NCBI RefSeq assembly: GCF_900497805.2
Contig: NW_020949602.1
Coordinates: 2,409,536-2,473,535 of the forward strand
Reading direction: 5' to 3'
Length of the DNA stretch: 64,000 nt
Source: Vombatus ursinus
Lineage: Eukaryota > Chordata > Mammalia > Diprotodontia > Vombatidae
Translations under genes and position numbers: made by a program
The notes under the pieces: generated by a model
Database searches by the model: none
Seen by the model: the letters and a program-made list of their open reading frames with translations, nothing else
What the model was told of the DNA's origin: nothing
Part shown: in pieces, positions 9,022 to 18,966 of the stretch
Layout: every line of letters begins with the position of its first letter
Position numbering within the stretch: the first letter of the stretch is position 1

Positions 9022-10135
9022 ATGTTCACTACATAAAACCAATCAGTTGCCAAAAATGTTATTTCTATCTCTCCAACATCTCTCGTATAGAGGATTGGGC
9101 TTCAGGAAGAACGTGGTCATGTCTAGCCTAAGACGCTTACTTGCTGTGTGATCCTGGGCACTGACTGAGGCTCACAGTGATTCACTGTCTTCACCACTAT
9201 CTGCCTCAGTTTCCTCAACTGTAAGATGGAGATAATAACCCCTTTCTTGCCAGGTTATTGTGAGGATAGAGTGAGATAATATTTATAGGGCAGTCAGCAC
9301 AGCACTTTGCACATAGCAGGTGCTAAATTCATTCTTGTGTCTGTTCTCTCCACACCCCCACACAGCTGCCACCTTTGCCCTTATTACCTTTCATAATTAT
9401 TCCAATGGCCTTTGATTGGTTTTCCAGCCTCAAGTCTCTTACCATTCCAGCCCATTCTCTTCCCAGCTTCCAAAGTGATTTTCCTAACCTTCATATTTTA
9501 CCATGTCATTCACCTATTCAATAACCTCCACTATTGCCTCTGGGATCAAATATTTTCTCCTTTGTTTGGCTTTTAAATCTTTCAAAACCCCCAGCTGTCT
9601 TTCCCACCTCATCAGACATAACTCGCCTTCCAATAATGGTCTCTTCTCCTTCCTCCGCACATCATTCCACCTCCTCTTTCCTTCCCTTCCACTGTCTGTT
9701 CCATGTGCTCAGAATGCACCCCTCCTTAATTCCACCTTCTACAAAATTCAGAGATCAAACTCACAGCTCTGGAGACAGACAACTTCCCAGGGTGCTGGAA
9801 ATGTAAATTTGTGGGTTTCTAAGGCAATCTGTGACCTGTAGGGATATTTTTTTTTAAGTTGAGTTTGACTTCATTGCCTATATGAAACCTTTCCTGATTC
9901 TTCGTCCCTAGCACCCCCCCATGACATTTCCTCCTTCCCTACCATATGCTTGCCCATCTTGTATTTGTTTTGTTTTTTTCTCTTTTTACGCATCCTGTAT
10001 GGACTTATATAACTCCTTATTGTTTCCTCTATTAAAATGTAAACTCCTTGAGAATAGGGACTGTTTCATTCACCGTCTTTGTATTCTAGTGCCTAGCACA
10101 TAGTAGGTGCTTAATAAATGCTTGTTGATTGATTT
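9022..10135 (+). mobile_element. L2 LINE, 3' part, interrupted by a MIR
   Basis: L2 landmarks run in order: CTCCAACATCTCTCGTATA, CCAAAGTGATTTTCCTAACC, AATAACCTCCACTATTGCCT, TCCTTTGTTTGGCTTTTAAA, TAAACTCCTTGAGAATAGGG, and the 3' terminus GCTTAATAAATGCTTGTTGA. A MIR is inserted near the left end. About 95 bases near 9755-9850 do not fit L2 and may be another insertion. Confidence 0.85.
9092..9335 (+). mobile_element. MIR-type SINE inside L2
   Basis: The SINE head (GGATTGGGCTTCAGGAAG), core (GCCTCAGTTTCCTCAACTGT) and tail (GCACATAGCAGGTGCTAAAT) are in order. L2 sequence resumes on the far side. Confidence 0.75.
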
Positions 10136-10194
10136 ACATTTCTTGCTATAAACTTTCATCTTTGCATTTTATTTAGACTTTTTCCCGACTTAGT

Positions 10195-11625
10195 AGTATT
10201 TTATTTTTTTCGAGTTACATGTAAAGATAGTTTTCAACATTCACTTTTATAAGATTTTGAGTTCCAAATTTTTTTCTCCTTCCTCCCCTCCCCGCTCCCC
10301 AAGACAGCAAACAATCTGATATAAGCAGTACGTGTACAATCATATTAAACATATTTCCACATTAGTCATGTTGGGAAAGAAGAATCAGAATAAAAGGGAA
10401 AAACCATAAGAAAGAAAAAAACAACAAAAAAAGAGCAAATAGTATGCTTTGATCTGCATTCAGTCTCCATAGTTCTTTCTCTGGATGTGGATAGCATTTT
10501 CCATCATGAGTCTTTCGGAATTGTCTTAGGTCATATTTTTCCTGAGAAGAGCTACGTCTATCAAAGTTGGTCCTCGCACAATGTTGCTGTTACTGTGTGC
10601 AATGTTCTCCTGATTCCGCTCACTTCACTCAGCATCAGTTCGTGTAAGTCTTTCCAGGTTTCTCTGAAGTCTGCCTGCTCATCATTTCTTATGTAACAAT
10701 AATATTCTGTTATGCTCATATACCACAACTTGTTCAGCCATTTCTCAACTGATGGGCATCTCCTCAATTTCCAAATCTTTGCCACCACAAAAAGAGCTCC
10801 TATAAACATTTTTTGTACATGTGAGTCCTTTTCCCTTTTTAAATGAATTCTTTGGGATACAGACCTAGCAGTGATATCACTGGATCAAAGGGTATGCACA
10901 GTTTTATAGCCCTTTGGGCATAGTTCCAAATTGTTCTCCAGAATGGTTGGATCAGTTCACAACTCCAACAATGCATTATCATTCCAGTTTTCCCATGTCT
11001 TCTCCAGTTTTTATCATTTTCCTTTTTTTTTTTTGGTCATATTAGCCAATCACATAGGTATGAGGTGGTACCTCAGAGTTATTTTAGTTTGCATTTCTTT
11101 AATCAATAGTGATTCAGAGTATTTTTTCATATGACTATAGAAAGCTTTAATTTCTTCATCTGAAAACTGACTGTTCATATCCTTTGACCATTTATCATTT
11201 GGGGAATGACTTGTATTCTTATAAATTTGACTCAGTTCTCTATATATTTTAGAAACAAAGCCTTTGTCAGAGACATTGGCTGTAAAAATTGTCTCCCAGG
11301 TTTCTGGTTTCCTTCTAATCTTCATTGCATTGGTTTTGTTTGTGCAAGAACCTTTCAATTGAATGTAGCCAAAATTATTCATTTTGCGTTTCATAATGTT
11401 CTCTGTCTCTTGTTTGGTCATAAATTCTTCCCTTCTCCATAGACTGACAAGTAAACTATTCCTTGCTCTCCTAATTTGCTTATGGTATCACCCTTTATGC
11501 CTAAATCATGTACCCATTTTGACCTTATCTTGGTATATGGCATAAAAAAGATGTTGGTCTTTGCATAGTTTCTGCCATACCGTTTTCCATAGACTTTTAT
11601 CTTTTTGATACAGCCCAATGCCCTA
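10195..11625 (-). mobile_element. L1 LINE, 5'-truncated, ORF2 C-terminus and 3' UTR
   Basis: This is the clearest L1 here. Minus-strand frames give FMPYTKIRSKWVHDLGIK, SDKGFVSKIYRELSQIYK, HMKKYSESLLIKEMQTK and MFIGALFVVAKIWKLRRC, all collinear with the C-terminal third of L1 ORF2, followed by WYMSITEYYCYIRNDEQ. The frame is broken by shifts and stops between these blocks. The 3' UTR ends at a T-rich run near 10200 that marks the poly(A) tail. The 5' end is truncated at about 11625, within ORF2, as is usual for L1. Confidence 0.92.
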
Positions 11626-11669
11626 CCTTGCCAGCATCTTTTTGACAGCCGCCATCTTGTAGGTTAGCT

Positions 11670-12340
11670 CTCCCTCTTAGCTTAATGTCATCTGGAAATG
11701 TCAGAAACATGTTGCTTACATTGTCACTGGCGCTGTATCTACATATACATGTCTATGTCTAAATCTATACACAGCTGTACAATGCACTTGCATATAAATA
11801 TACATATGAATATATGCACATGCATACTGTATACATATGCTATCCATGTCTCTGTGTACTCATTTATGCACTTCTATACAATAATATGCATATAGTCATA
11901 TAACACATATATACATATATATTAACAATATAGATATTAATAATACCTAGACATTAAACTACTGAAGCTTAATGCATACATATACAATATATAATCTATG
12001 ATATATATGATTATATGTATATATATATATATGTTAAGCTTCAATAGCTTAAATCTGTAATCAGACTTTCGGGACACTAACATCTTTGCATATACATATA
12101 TGCATGCATATGTGTATATACACATGTAACAGTACTGGGCCAAGTACAGGTCTCTGGTGCACTTTTCTCATAGGCCTCCTTCCCACTGTATATTCCATTA
12201 CTGTAACACTTTTTCCTTGGGAATAGCCAGTCATTTATTCAGTTCCAAATCCACCTAATTGCCTTCCATTAGGGGAGCGTGAGAAATTTTTTTCAGATGG
12301 ATCGTTAAGATTTAGGTAAATCCTATCTACAGAATTCCCC
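11670..12340 (-). mobile_element. CR1/L3 internal (reverse-transcriptase) fragment split by AT-rich DNA
   Basis: TAATGTCATCTGGAAATGTC on the left and CTGGGCCAAGTACAGGTCTC, TTCCAAATCCACCTAATTGC, GATTTAGGTAAATCCTATCT on the right are consecutive pieces of the reversed CR1/L3 reverse-transcriptase region. The AT-rich block at 11735-12127 lies between them. Confidence 0.7.
11735..12127. repeat. AT-rich degenerate microsatellite with an inverted repeat
   Basis: CATATA/TATG-type DNA of about 390 bases. AAACTACTGAAGCTTAA at 11956 is nearly the reverse complement of TTAAGCTTCAATAGCTT at 12034, so the AT-rich centre could form a stem-loop. Confidence 0.85.
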
Positions 12341-12680
12341 CATCTACTACTGAGAAACCCATTCCCTAAGGGACAAAGACCTTAATCTTCTTTAGGGCAG
12401 AGAGTGAACCTTATAATTTTCTCCTGCCTCCACAGTCCCACATTCAGGTGCCCATCTACATCACAACACAGGGACAGGTGAACACTAGCATGAGAGGAGG
12501 GCAATGTACGCTCGGGAGGGCAGGAAGGTCTTGGCTTGAATCGGTGTCCAAGGAAGCAGACCCCCAAAGCCCAGGAGGACTTTGTACCAAGGTTTCTTTG
12601 GGGCTCTGGTACCTAGGAAGCTGAGATAAATGGAGATGATCGGTCCTGGTTAAGGAGGTAAGAGATAGGGAATGTGGGAG
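12341..12680. other. Single-copy stretch
   Basis: About 340 bases with no recognised repeat or coding signal. Confidence 0.4.
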
Positions 12681-12684
12681 AAGG

Positions 12685-12785
12685 TGACTTACCTTGGACA
12701 AGTCATTTCATTTCTCTGGGCCTCAGGGGGGTGGACTAGATGACCTTAGAAGTCCCATCTAACTCTAGGGATAGGACCGGAAGAT
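12685..12785 (+). mobile_element. SINE 3' half
   Basis: GGACAAGTCATTTCATTTCT then GGACTAGATGACCTTAGAAG is the THER/MIR-type 3' half. Confidence 0.65.
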
Positions 12786-13196
12786 TGCCCTAGAGCTGTG
12801 AAGCTGGTAAATATAAGAGTCAGGTCTAGAACTTGGGTCTTATCTACGGTTGTTTATGAGACACAATTTGGAACAATGGGAAGGAAGATGAGCCTCCAAT
12901 CAGAACAGGTATCTATTACAACACTTTACCATTTAACATATCTAAGAAGGAATGTCCAAGATGTTATGTGGGGGAGCTAGGCCTGAGGCAAAGATGGAAA
13001 AAAGACCCAGTTTGGATGAGACAGTCAGACAACGGCACGTTCTGTTCGTCTCCCCCTGGGTAAGCAATCAGAGGCAGCTCCTGGCCCAAATCCAAAACCT
13101 TGTCTCGAGTTGCCATTCCCTGTACTATGAGATTTGCTTCGGAAAGGCAGCCGTGGTTGAGTACAAAGGGCATTGGGAATCAGGAGAACTGGGGTT
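12786..13196. other. Single-copy stretch ending in a SINE head
   Basis: No feature is recognised up to 13140. The last 55 bases (CAAAGGGCATTGGGAATCAG) resemble a SINE head. Confidence 0.4.
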
Positions 13197-13780
13197 GAAG
13201 ACATTCATAAAATGAGACAGGTCCAGAGGATGACCAATAGGGCGGTGAAGGTCTGGGAACTGAAGCCATTTGCTGATTGGTTGATCGAAGGATATTTAAC
13301 CCGTGGAGTGAAAGTCTTGGGGGGCCAGGGAAAGGAACATGTGGATGATAGGTACCTCCAAGACCACAAAAGATTAGCCTGTGGAAGGATTAGCCTTAAT
13401 CTGCTTGACCCCAGAAGTTGTAGGGAGACGAATTTGACAGAGATAAAGAAAAACTTCCTGAAAAATGAAGACTGTCTCAAAGTGGAATGGGCAGGGGTAG
13501 GGAACCTGCAACCTGGAGGCCACATGTGGCCCTCTGGGTCCTCAAATGTAGCCCTTTGACTGAGTCCAAGTTTTACAGAACAAATCCTCTTACTAAGGGG
13601 AAGTTCAGAGTCAGTGAGCTTAGCGTAAGTATATGTGGAGACTGAATATACCATCATTCAAGTGGTGGCTGAATGACCCCCTTTTTACATATTGTAGAGG
13701 GGCATTCTTGCCTAGGTATGGTTTGAACCAGGTGGGTTCTGAGTTCCTTCTAACTTAGAATCTGTGATCCCATGGATCCC
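13197..13780 (+). mobile_element. CR1/L3 3' end, interrupted by hAT
   Basis: AAATGAGACAGGTCCAGAGG, GATGACCAATAGGGCGGTGA, AAAAACTTCCTGAAAAATGA and CTCAAAGTGGAATGGGCAG precede the hAT copy. GTGGCTGAATGACCCCC and GTTCCTTCTAACTTAGAATC follow it. The two parts are collinear CR1. Confidence 0.7.
13492..13610. mobile_element. hAT element, left half, inserted in CR1
   Basis: CAGGGGTAGGGAACCTGCAA, GGAGGCCACATGTGGCCCTC and CCCTTTGACTGAGTCCAAGT match the left half of the complete copy at 35565-35767. The right half is missing. It is younger than the CR1 it interrupts. Confidence 0.78.
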
Positions 13781-13781
13781 A

Positions 13782-13975
13782 ACTCTGACTGTGTGACTGC
13801 TTGGCTTGTAGAAGCCCAGAATCCCAGAAAGCCAACGTAGTTCTGACCCTGCCTTTCCCCATCTATATAAAAAGGTGCCATAACTGATATCCTGCTTCCC
13901 TCACAGGGTTGTTGGGAGGATTTAATGAGGTGATTTATGTTAATGCTTTGTCACTCTTAAAGGGCTTTGAAAAAA
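13782..13975 (+). mobile_element. MIR-type SINE
   Basis: GACTGTGTGACTGCTTGGC, CCCATCTATATAAAAAGGTG and CTCACAGGGTTGTTGGGAGG mark the core and tail. Confidence 0.6.
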
Positions 13976-14149
13976 CGTCCCTTGTTTTTTCACTGGTTAT
14001 TGGAGTGTGGGGCCCTCTTGCCTTCTCATTGTGCTCCCGACAAGTACAAGTCTTTTCCCCGTAGAAGCCTTTTCTTTTTTATGTTGCTTCCCTCAGAAGG
14101 AGAAGCTGGGCTGTAAAAGAGTGTAGGAGTCATCAGTGAAAAGTACTCA

Positions 14150-14275
14150 CCAGAAAGCCTCAGCACTGACGCTTCAGAGGTACTCCACCCATCACCCCTC
14201 ACAGGTCTCCCGGGTGAATTCCCTTTGTCATCTGCTGTGATGTGCCAGCGAATGAGGTCAGTGGTGAGAATTAGG
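14150..14275 (-). mobile_element. CR1-tailed composite element, copy D (fragment)
   Basis: ACTCCACCCATCACCCC, CCCGGGTGAATTCCCTTTGT and GTGCCAGCGAATGAGGTCAG parallel the order in 18250-18360. About 70 percent similar by eye, with no CR1 part. Confidence 0.5.
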
Positions 14276-14680
14276 GAGAGCTACAAATAATCATGGGCCA
14301 GGGATGGGAATGTTGTTTCAGGATCCCCTGCCCTGGCTACAGAATGACTGGCTCCACTCTGACTGGCTAAAGTAGCCCCCTCCCTCTCTTTCTTTGGCAT
14401 CCAGCCCATCTCCCTCAAGGAGTGGTTATCTGGTGGTGGGAGTTATGCTGCTGAGTGTCCCTTTTATCATGTCAAAGGCTCATTCTGGAGGCATTGCCTC
14501 TGTCAGTTGGGGTCCTTCCACTACAGCAATACTCCTTCCACCCCTAGCCCCCCATGTGAGTACAGCATTGGCATGACCATTATGGGATTGTACCCCTTCC
14601 CCACGTCAGAAAGATTCAATAGGTATGAATTCTATCTACCACCAATTCTCAACTCAAAGTAAGGATGTAATCATTTCTGA
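14276..14680. other. Single-copy stretch
   Basis: No repeat recognised. A 60-codon plus frame has no domain. Nothing else to report. Confidence 0.4.
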
Positions 14681-14689
14681 GATGATAGC

Positions 14690-15070
14690 ACCTCAGAGGG
14701 CATCTTGTCCAACTTCACCTAGCCACAAACCCCCTCTACACCATTTAAGGGGAGTGTTTGAAAACTAGATGACCGGGAAGGTCCCTTTGAACTCTGCATC
14801 CATCTATGATCTTATGAGACTATCTTAGTCTTAGGAGAACTTGCCCACGGCAGACCATATCCCTTTGGGAAAGCCCTCATTGACTAGGAGTTTCTTCCTT
14901 GTATTGAACCAAACCAAAAGATTTTTTGTAACTTCTACTCTGTCTCATTTTCTTCCCTTTTGTGCCAAGCAAACTAAGCCTAATCTCTTTTTCCATATGA
15001 AAGCCCTTTAAATACTTGAAGAAGATGAAGTCTCCAGGTTAAACTTCACTAATTCCTTCAACTAAGCAAA
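14690..15070 (-). mobile_element. CR1/L3 3' end with a SINE tail inside
   Basis: GTTTCTTCCTTGTATTGAAC, TTCTTCCCTTTTGTGCCAAG and GCCCTTTAAATACTTGAAGA are reversed CR1/L3 landmarks. A plus-strand SINE tail (GATGACCGGGAAGGTCCCTT) interrupts at about 14760-14825. Confidence 0.65.
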
Positions 15071-15079
15071 ATGGACAGA

Positions 15080-15185
15080 TCTGTTCACCTCTCTCGGACT
15101 CAATTTCCTTATCTGAAAAATGTGACTGTCTTACCGACTAGATGAAGCAAATCATCCCTTCTAGTACTAGCATTATCTATCCATG
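15080..15185 (+). mobile_element. SINE 3' half
   Basis: GTTCACCTCTCTCGGACTCA followed by ATTTCCTTATCTGAAAAATG is the THER/MIR-type 3' half. Confidence 0.65.
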
Positions 15186-15475
15186 ATTGAGAATAATTTG
15201 TTCCAATGGCTTGAAGGTGGCTACAGCTGTGGAGCACTTGAAGCTTGGTCAGTCATTGAAGATGCCAAAGTCATCCACTGCATCCCATGCTCATTGCCTG
15301 TGATCCTCACTTTTGTTCTGTCATGGAACTTGAATGACTCTAGAAGAGAGAGTGAGGCTGATGACTTTGTGCAGCTCTGCCTCACTTAAATCCAATTCAT
15401 GCACAAGTCAAGACATCACCCAATGATGTCATTGGCCCTCTTTGAAAATAAAGCATGGACAACAACAGCATGATC
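15186..15475 (+). mobile_element. RTE-like LINE, 3' UTR copy
   Basis: GAGTGAGGCTGATGACTTTG, TGCCTCACTTAAATCCAATT and TGATGTCATTGGCCCTC match the reverse complement of 36405-36690, about 80 percent by eye. The right end reads ATAAAGCATGGACAACAACA, a plausible LINE 3' terminus with a short simple tail. The left end differs from the other copies, as expected for 5' truncation. Confidence 0.6.
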
Positions 15476-15589
15476 TATGTATGATCTTATGGTATGGGTT
15501 CATCATATATCAAAGAACAATTCAGTACATCCATCATGAATACATGTTAAATGAATCAATGGGTACAAACACATTTCTAGCAATGAAAG

Positions 15590-15760
15590 GGGTATTTATC
15601 CTGGAGAGGAGAAGAGTTGGGGGAACATGACAATTGCCTTGAATTATGCAAAAGCATAGACTTATTCTGCTTGGCTCCAGAGAGTAGAACCAGAGGGGAT
15701 GTGGGAATTACACAGAGATAGATTTCATATTCCTAACTCCTCCTTCACTAAAAGGGTAAC
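15590..15760 (+). mobile_element. CR1/L3 3' fragment
   Basis: ATCCTGGAGAGGAGAAGAGT and ACTTATTCTGCTTGGCTCCA are CR1/L3 landmarks. The next 195 bases hold nothing I recognise. Confidence 0.6.
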
Positions 15761-15956
15761 TTGGACTTCATCAGGACGTCAAGGCATCCCCTCTCCCCCA
15801 CCTCATGGGATCTACCAAGTGGAAATGACTTCTAGTGTGAATGCACTAATAGACTGGTTTCCATCTGAGGAATAGCCTAGCTGTGAAGGCTGGCTAAAGC
15901 AGACTCACAGGGCTTGTTTACTAAGGTGTGAAGATAGGTAGATACAAGTTTCCCTG

Positions 15957-16198
15957 GCTTCCTTCAAGGCAAAAGATCAAATCCTGCCTTCTTAAAGAGG
16001 TCTTGCCTGGTTCCCCCCAATATAGCTAATGCCTTCCTTCTTAGGTTATATCTCATCTACTCTGTGTTTATCTTGTGCATACCTAGTTATTTGCATCTTA
16101 TCTCATCTATTAGAATGTAAACCCCTTGAGGGCAGGGACACAGTGATTGACACATATAAGAACTTAGTAAGTACTTGTTGAATGAGTGAATGAATAAA
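15957..16198 (+). mobile_element. L2 3' end
   Basis: TAGAATGTAAACCCCTTGAG and GGGCAGGGACACAGTGATTG lead to an L2-type terminus with a GAATGA tail. Confidence 0.75.
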
Positions 16199-16665
16199 GT
16201 AAAGTAATTTATACTTCATTTGTGTGCACTTTGTATTTACTTATGTTTTCATGTTGTGTCTCTCTTCAACCTCCTCACAGAATGTAAGACCCTTGAGGGC
16301 AAGGAGACTTTTATTTATATCTTTTTATTCCCATCATTGGCGGCTAGGTGGTGCAGTGGATAAAGTGTTGAGCCTAAAGTCAGGAAGACTCTTCTTCCTG
16401 AATTCAAATCTGGCCTCAGACACTTGCTAGCTGTGTGACCCTGGCCAAGTCACCTAATTCTGTTGGCCTCTGTTTCTTCCTCTGTAAGATGAGCTGGAGA
16501 GGGAATGGCCAACCACTTCAGTGTCTTTGCCAAAAAACCCTAAATGGGGTCAGGAAGAGTTGTACGTGATGGAAAATGACTGAACAACAACAAATTCTCA
16601 TCACTTAGTATAGTGCCTGGCACACAGTAGGCACTTAATAAATGCCAATTGAATTGAATGAAATC
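16199..16665 (+). mobile_element. Second L2 3' end, split by a Mar1 SINE
   Basis: AGAATGTAAGACCCTTGAGG lies before the SINE. The terminus TATAGTGCCTGGCACACAGT then CACTTAATAAATGCCAATTG follows it. Confidence 0.8.
16337..16593 (+). mobile_element. Mar1-type SINE with Bov-B/RTE-like tail
   Basis: Full-length SINE with head GGCGGCTAGGTGGTGCAGTG, B-box-like GAATTCAAATCTGG, core GACCCTGGCCAAGTCACC, and tail ATGGCCAACCACTTCAGTGT to ACTGAACAACAACAA. The tail resembles the Bov-B LINE 3' end. It is flanked by ATTCCCATCA and ATTCTCATCA, a 10-bp target-site duplication with one mismatch. Confidence 0.96.
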
Positions 16666-16771
16666 CAAGATAGTATACTATAAAGTGACAGGGTGGAGGG
16701 TCAAACCCATGTTTTCTGATAGGCTCCACCATTTTGGAGTGGACGGTGGTCTTTCCACTTCCCTCCTTTAT

Positions 16772-16935
16772 CTCATCTGATTCTCATCATTATGATTAAG
16801 CATGTAGGAATTATTAACGCTATTTTGAGATGAGAAAACTGAGGCCTAGAGAGGTTAGGTCACTCACTCAAGGTCAGACTCACTTATTGAGCCTTAGATT
16901 TGAACCTGTTCTCCTTACCTGCTAACCCAGTGTTA
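16772..16935 (-). mobile_element. MIR-type SINE
   Basis: GAGATGAGAAAACTGAGGCC, AGGTTAGGTCACTCACTCAA and ATTTGAACCTGTTCTCCTTA give the minus-strand core. Confidence 0.7.
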
Positions 16936-17064
16936 TTATCATTAAACTATCATTAAAATTAAATGTAAATGGAATTGTGGAAGAAGAGTTCTGCTGGAAT
17001 AATCATTCCCACAAAAAATTTGTGAGGCCAGAGAGAATCGCTGAGTTCATGGTTGGAAGGGGGT

Positions 17065-17144
17065 AATGATTAGACTGTCCTGGCATCCCTGCCTGACCCA
17101 CAGACACAGCTGGACTCAGAGGAGGAAAAAACTATCATCCTAAA
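17065..17144 (-). repeat. 80-bp duplicate of part of 18348-18427
   Basis: Direct alignment with 18348-18427 shows 76 of 80 bases identical with no gaps, and similarity stops abruptly at both ends. The copied piece is the head of the CR1-tailed composite family. The composite copies differ from each other far more than this, so this piece was probably copied locally and later. Confidence 0.8.
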
Positions 17145-17149
17145 CCAAT

Positions 17150-17345
17150 CCCCACTACAACACACCATCTAAGGGGTCATCCAGCTTTATTGCTTGAAGA
17201 CTTCCAATGAGTGGGACCACCACCCTTGAGGTAGCTGCTCCCCTTTTGGGGTCCCTCTAATTGTTAGGATTTTTCCCCTGCCCTCCAGCCTAAGTTGGCT
17301 TCTTTCAAGCTTTTCCTCCATTGTTCTCAGACATGCCTTTTGGAG
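17150..17345 (-). mobile_element. CR1/L3 3' end
   Basis: GGTCATCCAGCTTTATTGCT, TTGAAGACTTCCAATGAGTG and GGTCCCTCTAATTGTTAGGA are reversed CR1/L3 landmarks. Confidence 0.68.
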
Positions 17346-17394
17346 CCAGGCAGAGTATGTGTAGTTTTCAGAGATATAAAGTACTCAGCTGAAA

Positions 17395-18150
17395 CTAATA
17401 AGGTGAAATTCAATAGAAATATATGTAAAGTCATAGTTGGATACAAAGATAAAGCAATCTTATGAGTACGAGATGGGGAAAAGATTCCTTAAAAATTATG
17501 AAATTTCAGGATTTAGTGGACTGCAAGTTCAGTTTTTGGAGTCTGATGCCGCTGGCTGCCACAAAAGGGATTGTGATGTTGGCCCTTAAGAGGGGGCCTA
17601 GATTAGCTACTGAGCACAGGAAGGTGATGGTCTCATTGTACTCTACCCTTGTCAAACCTCATCTGAACTATTATGTTCAGATCTTTGGACTGTGGTTTCA
17701 GAAGGGCATTGTTAAATTGGAGAATATCTGGAGGAGAGCAATCAAGATGGCGAAGGACCTTGAGTCCATCCCATTTGACGATAGATAGAAAGAACTGGGC
17801 ATGATTGACCTGGAGAAGAGAAGACTGGTGGGGGGAGTCATCATAGATCTATCATCAAGTAACTGTGTATGGAGGAGGCATTGACCTTGCTCAGCTTAGC
17901 TCCAGGGGGAAGAGCCAGGATTGATGGGGGAAGTGGCAAAGAGAGAGAGTCAGGAAAAGGAAACCAATCTTCTTAAGAATTAGAGCTGTCCCCCAATGGA
18001 ATGGCCTCCTGGAGAAGGGTTAGTCTCCCTTCCTTGGATGTCTTCATGCCAAGGCTGTCTGAGTACTCACTGGGTATGTGATGGGATGGATTCCTTCTGT
18101 GTATGAGTTAGACTGGGAGGCCACTGAGTTCACTTCCAATTTTCAAATGC
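17395..18150 (+). mobile_element. CR1/L3 LINE, reverse-transcriptase C-terminus and 3' UTR
   Basis: The plus frame at 17462-17788 gives MVSLYSTLVKPHLNYYVQIF and NIWRRAIKMAKDLESIPFDD, matching the CR1 pattern of a conserved YxxLVxPHLEYCVQ stretch and ERVQRRATKMI. It continues with GACCTGGAGAAGAGAAGACT and a degraded 3' UTR. The end lies back to back with a reversed CR1 end. Confidence 0.85.
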
Positions 18151-18154
18151 TGTG

Positions 18155-18427
18155 TACAACTCCGTAATCCATCTTCGATGTGATGGTCCTTCAAATACTT
18201 GAAGATAGCCATCACGTCCCCCTTGAGTCTTCTTTTCTCCAGGCTAAACATCAACGGCTGAAGATGCGCTCCACCCGTCAGCCAACACATGCCTTCTGGG
18301 TGAATTGATCTGTTTGTCATCCCCTTGAAGTGCCAGAAAATGAAATCAATGATGAGACTGTCCTGGCATCCCTGCCTGACCCCCGGCCACAGCTGGACTC
18401 AGAGGAGGAAAAAACTATCATCCTAAA
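18155..18427 (-). mobile_element. CR1-tailed composite element, copy B
   Basis: Read on the minus strand, a non-CR1 head (GATGCCAGGACAGTCTCATC, ATTTTCTGGCACTTCAAGG) runs straight into CR1: the frame gives MFSLEKRRLKGDVMAIFKYL. Copy A has the same junction, at the same place in CR1, so the fusion predates both copies. Confidence 0.7.
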
Positions 18428-18469
18428 AACTGACAATCACTGACTCTTTAAGAGCTACCAAACACATGC

Positions 18470-18625
18470 ATCATTTAGTTTGAGCCTCATTTCCCATTTT
18501 ATAGATGAAGAAACTGAGGCTCATCAAAGGTAAGTGGTCTGCTGATGATCGTGTGACTACCGAATGTTAATGTGAAATCTGAGTCCAGGTCTTCCTGACT
18601 CCACTTTGCTTCTCTGACAAAGCTA
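18470..18625 (-). mobile_element. MIR-type SINE
   Basis: ATTTTATAGATGAAGAAACT, GAGGCTCATCAAAGGTAAGT and GAGTCCAGGTCTTCCTGACT in order. Confidence 0.75.
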
Positions 18626-18706
18626 TCAGGATGACTAACCTCCAGAACTGAGAAATTCAACAAGATGCTAAATACACGTAGAGTCATCACTGCTTAAATG
18701 TGGATC

Positions 18707-18949
18707 TGTTGTTCAGTTTCAGTTGTGTCTGACTCATCGTGACCCCATTTGGGGTTTCCTTGGCAAAGATACTGGGGTGGTCTGCCATTTTCTTGTCCAA
18801 CTCATTTTACAGATGAGGAAACTGAGGCAAACGGGGTGAAGTGACTTGTCCAGGGTCACACAGCTAGTGAGTGTCTGAGGCTGGATTTGAGGGTGAGTTT
18901 TCCTGAGTCTGAGCCCAGTGCTCTATCCACTGCTCCACCTAGCTGCCCC
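18707..18949 (-). mobile_element. Mar1-type SINE with Bov-B/RTE-like tail
   Basis: The reversed tail TGTTGTTCAGTTTCAGTTGT, GACCCCATTTGGGGTTTCCT and core GACTTGTCCAGGGTCACACA lead to the head CCACCTAGCTGCCCC. Near full length and well preserved. Confidence 0.95.
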
Positions 18950-18966
18950 ATCTGCAGATTACAAAG

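Noticed and set aside
13205-13657. 150-codon minus-strand frame
   Set aside because: Antisense to a CR1 3' end and a hAT insertion.
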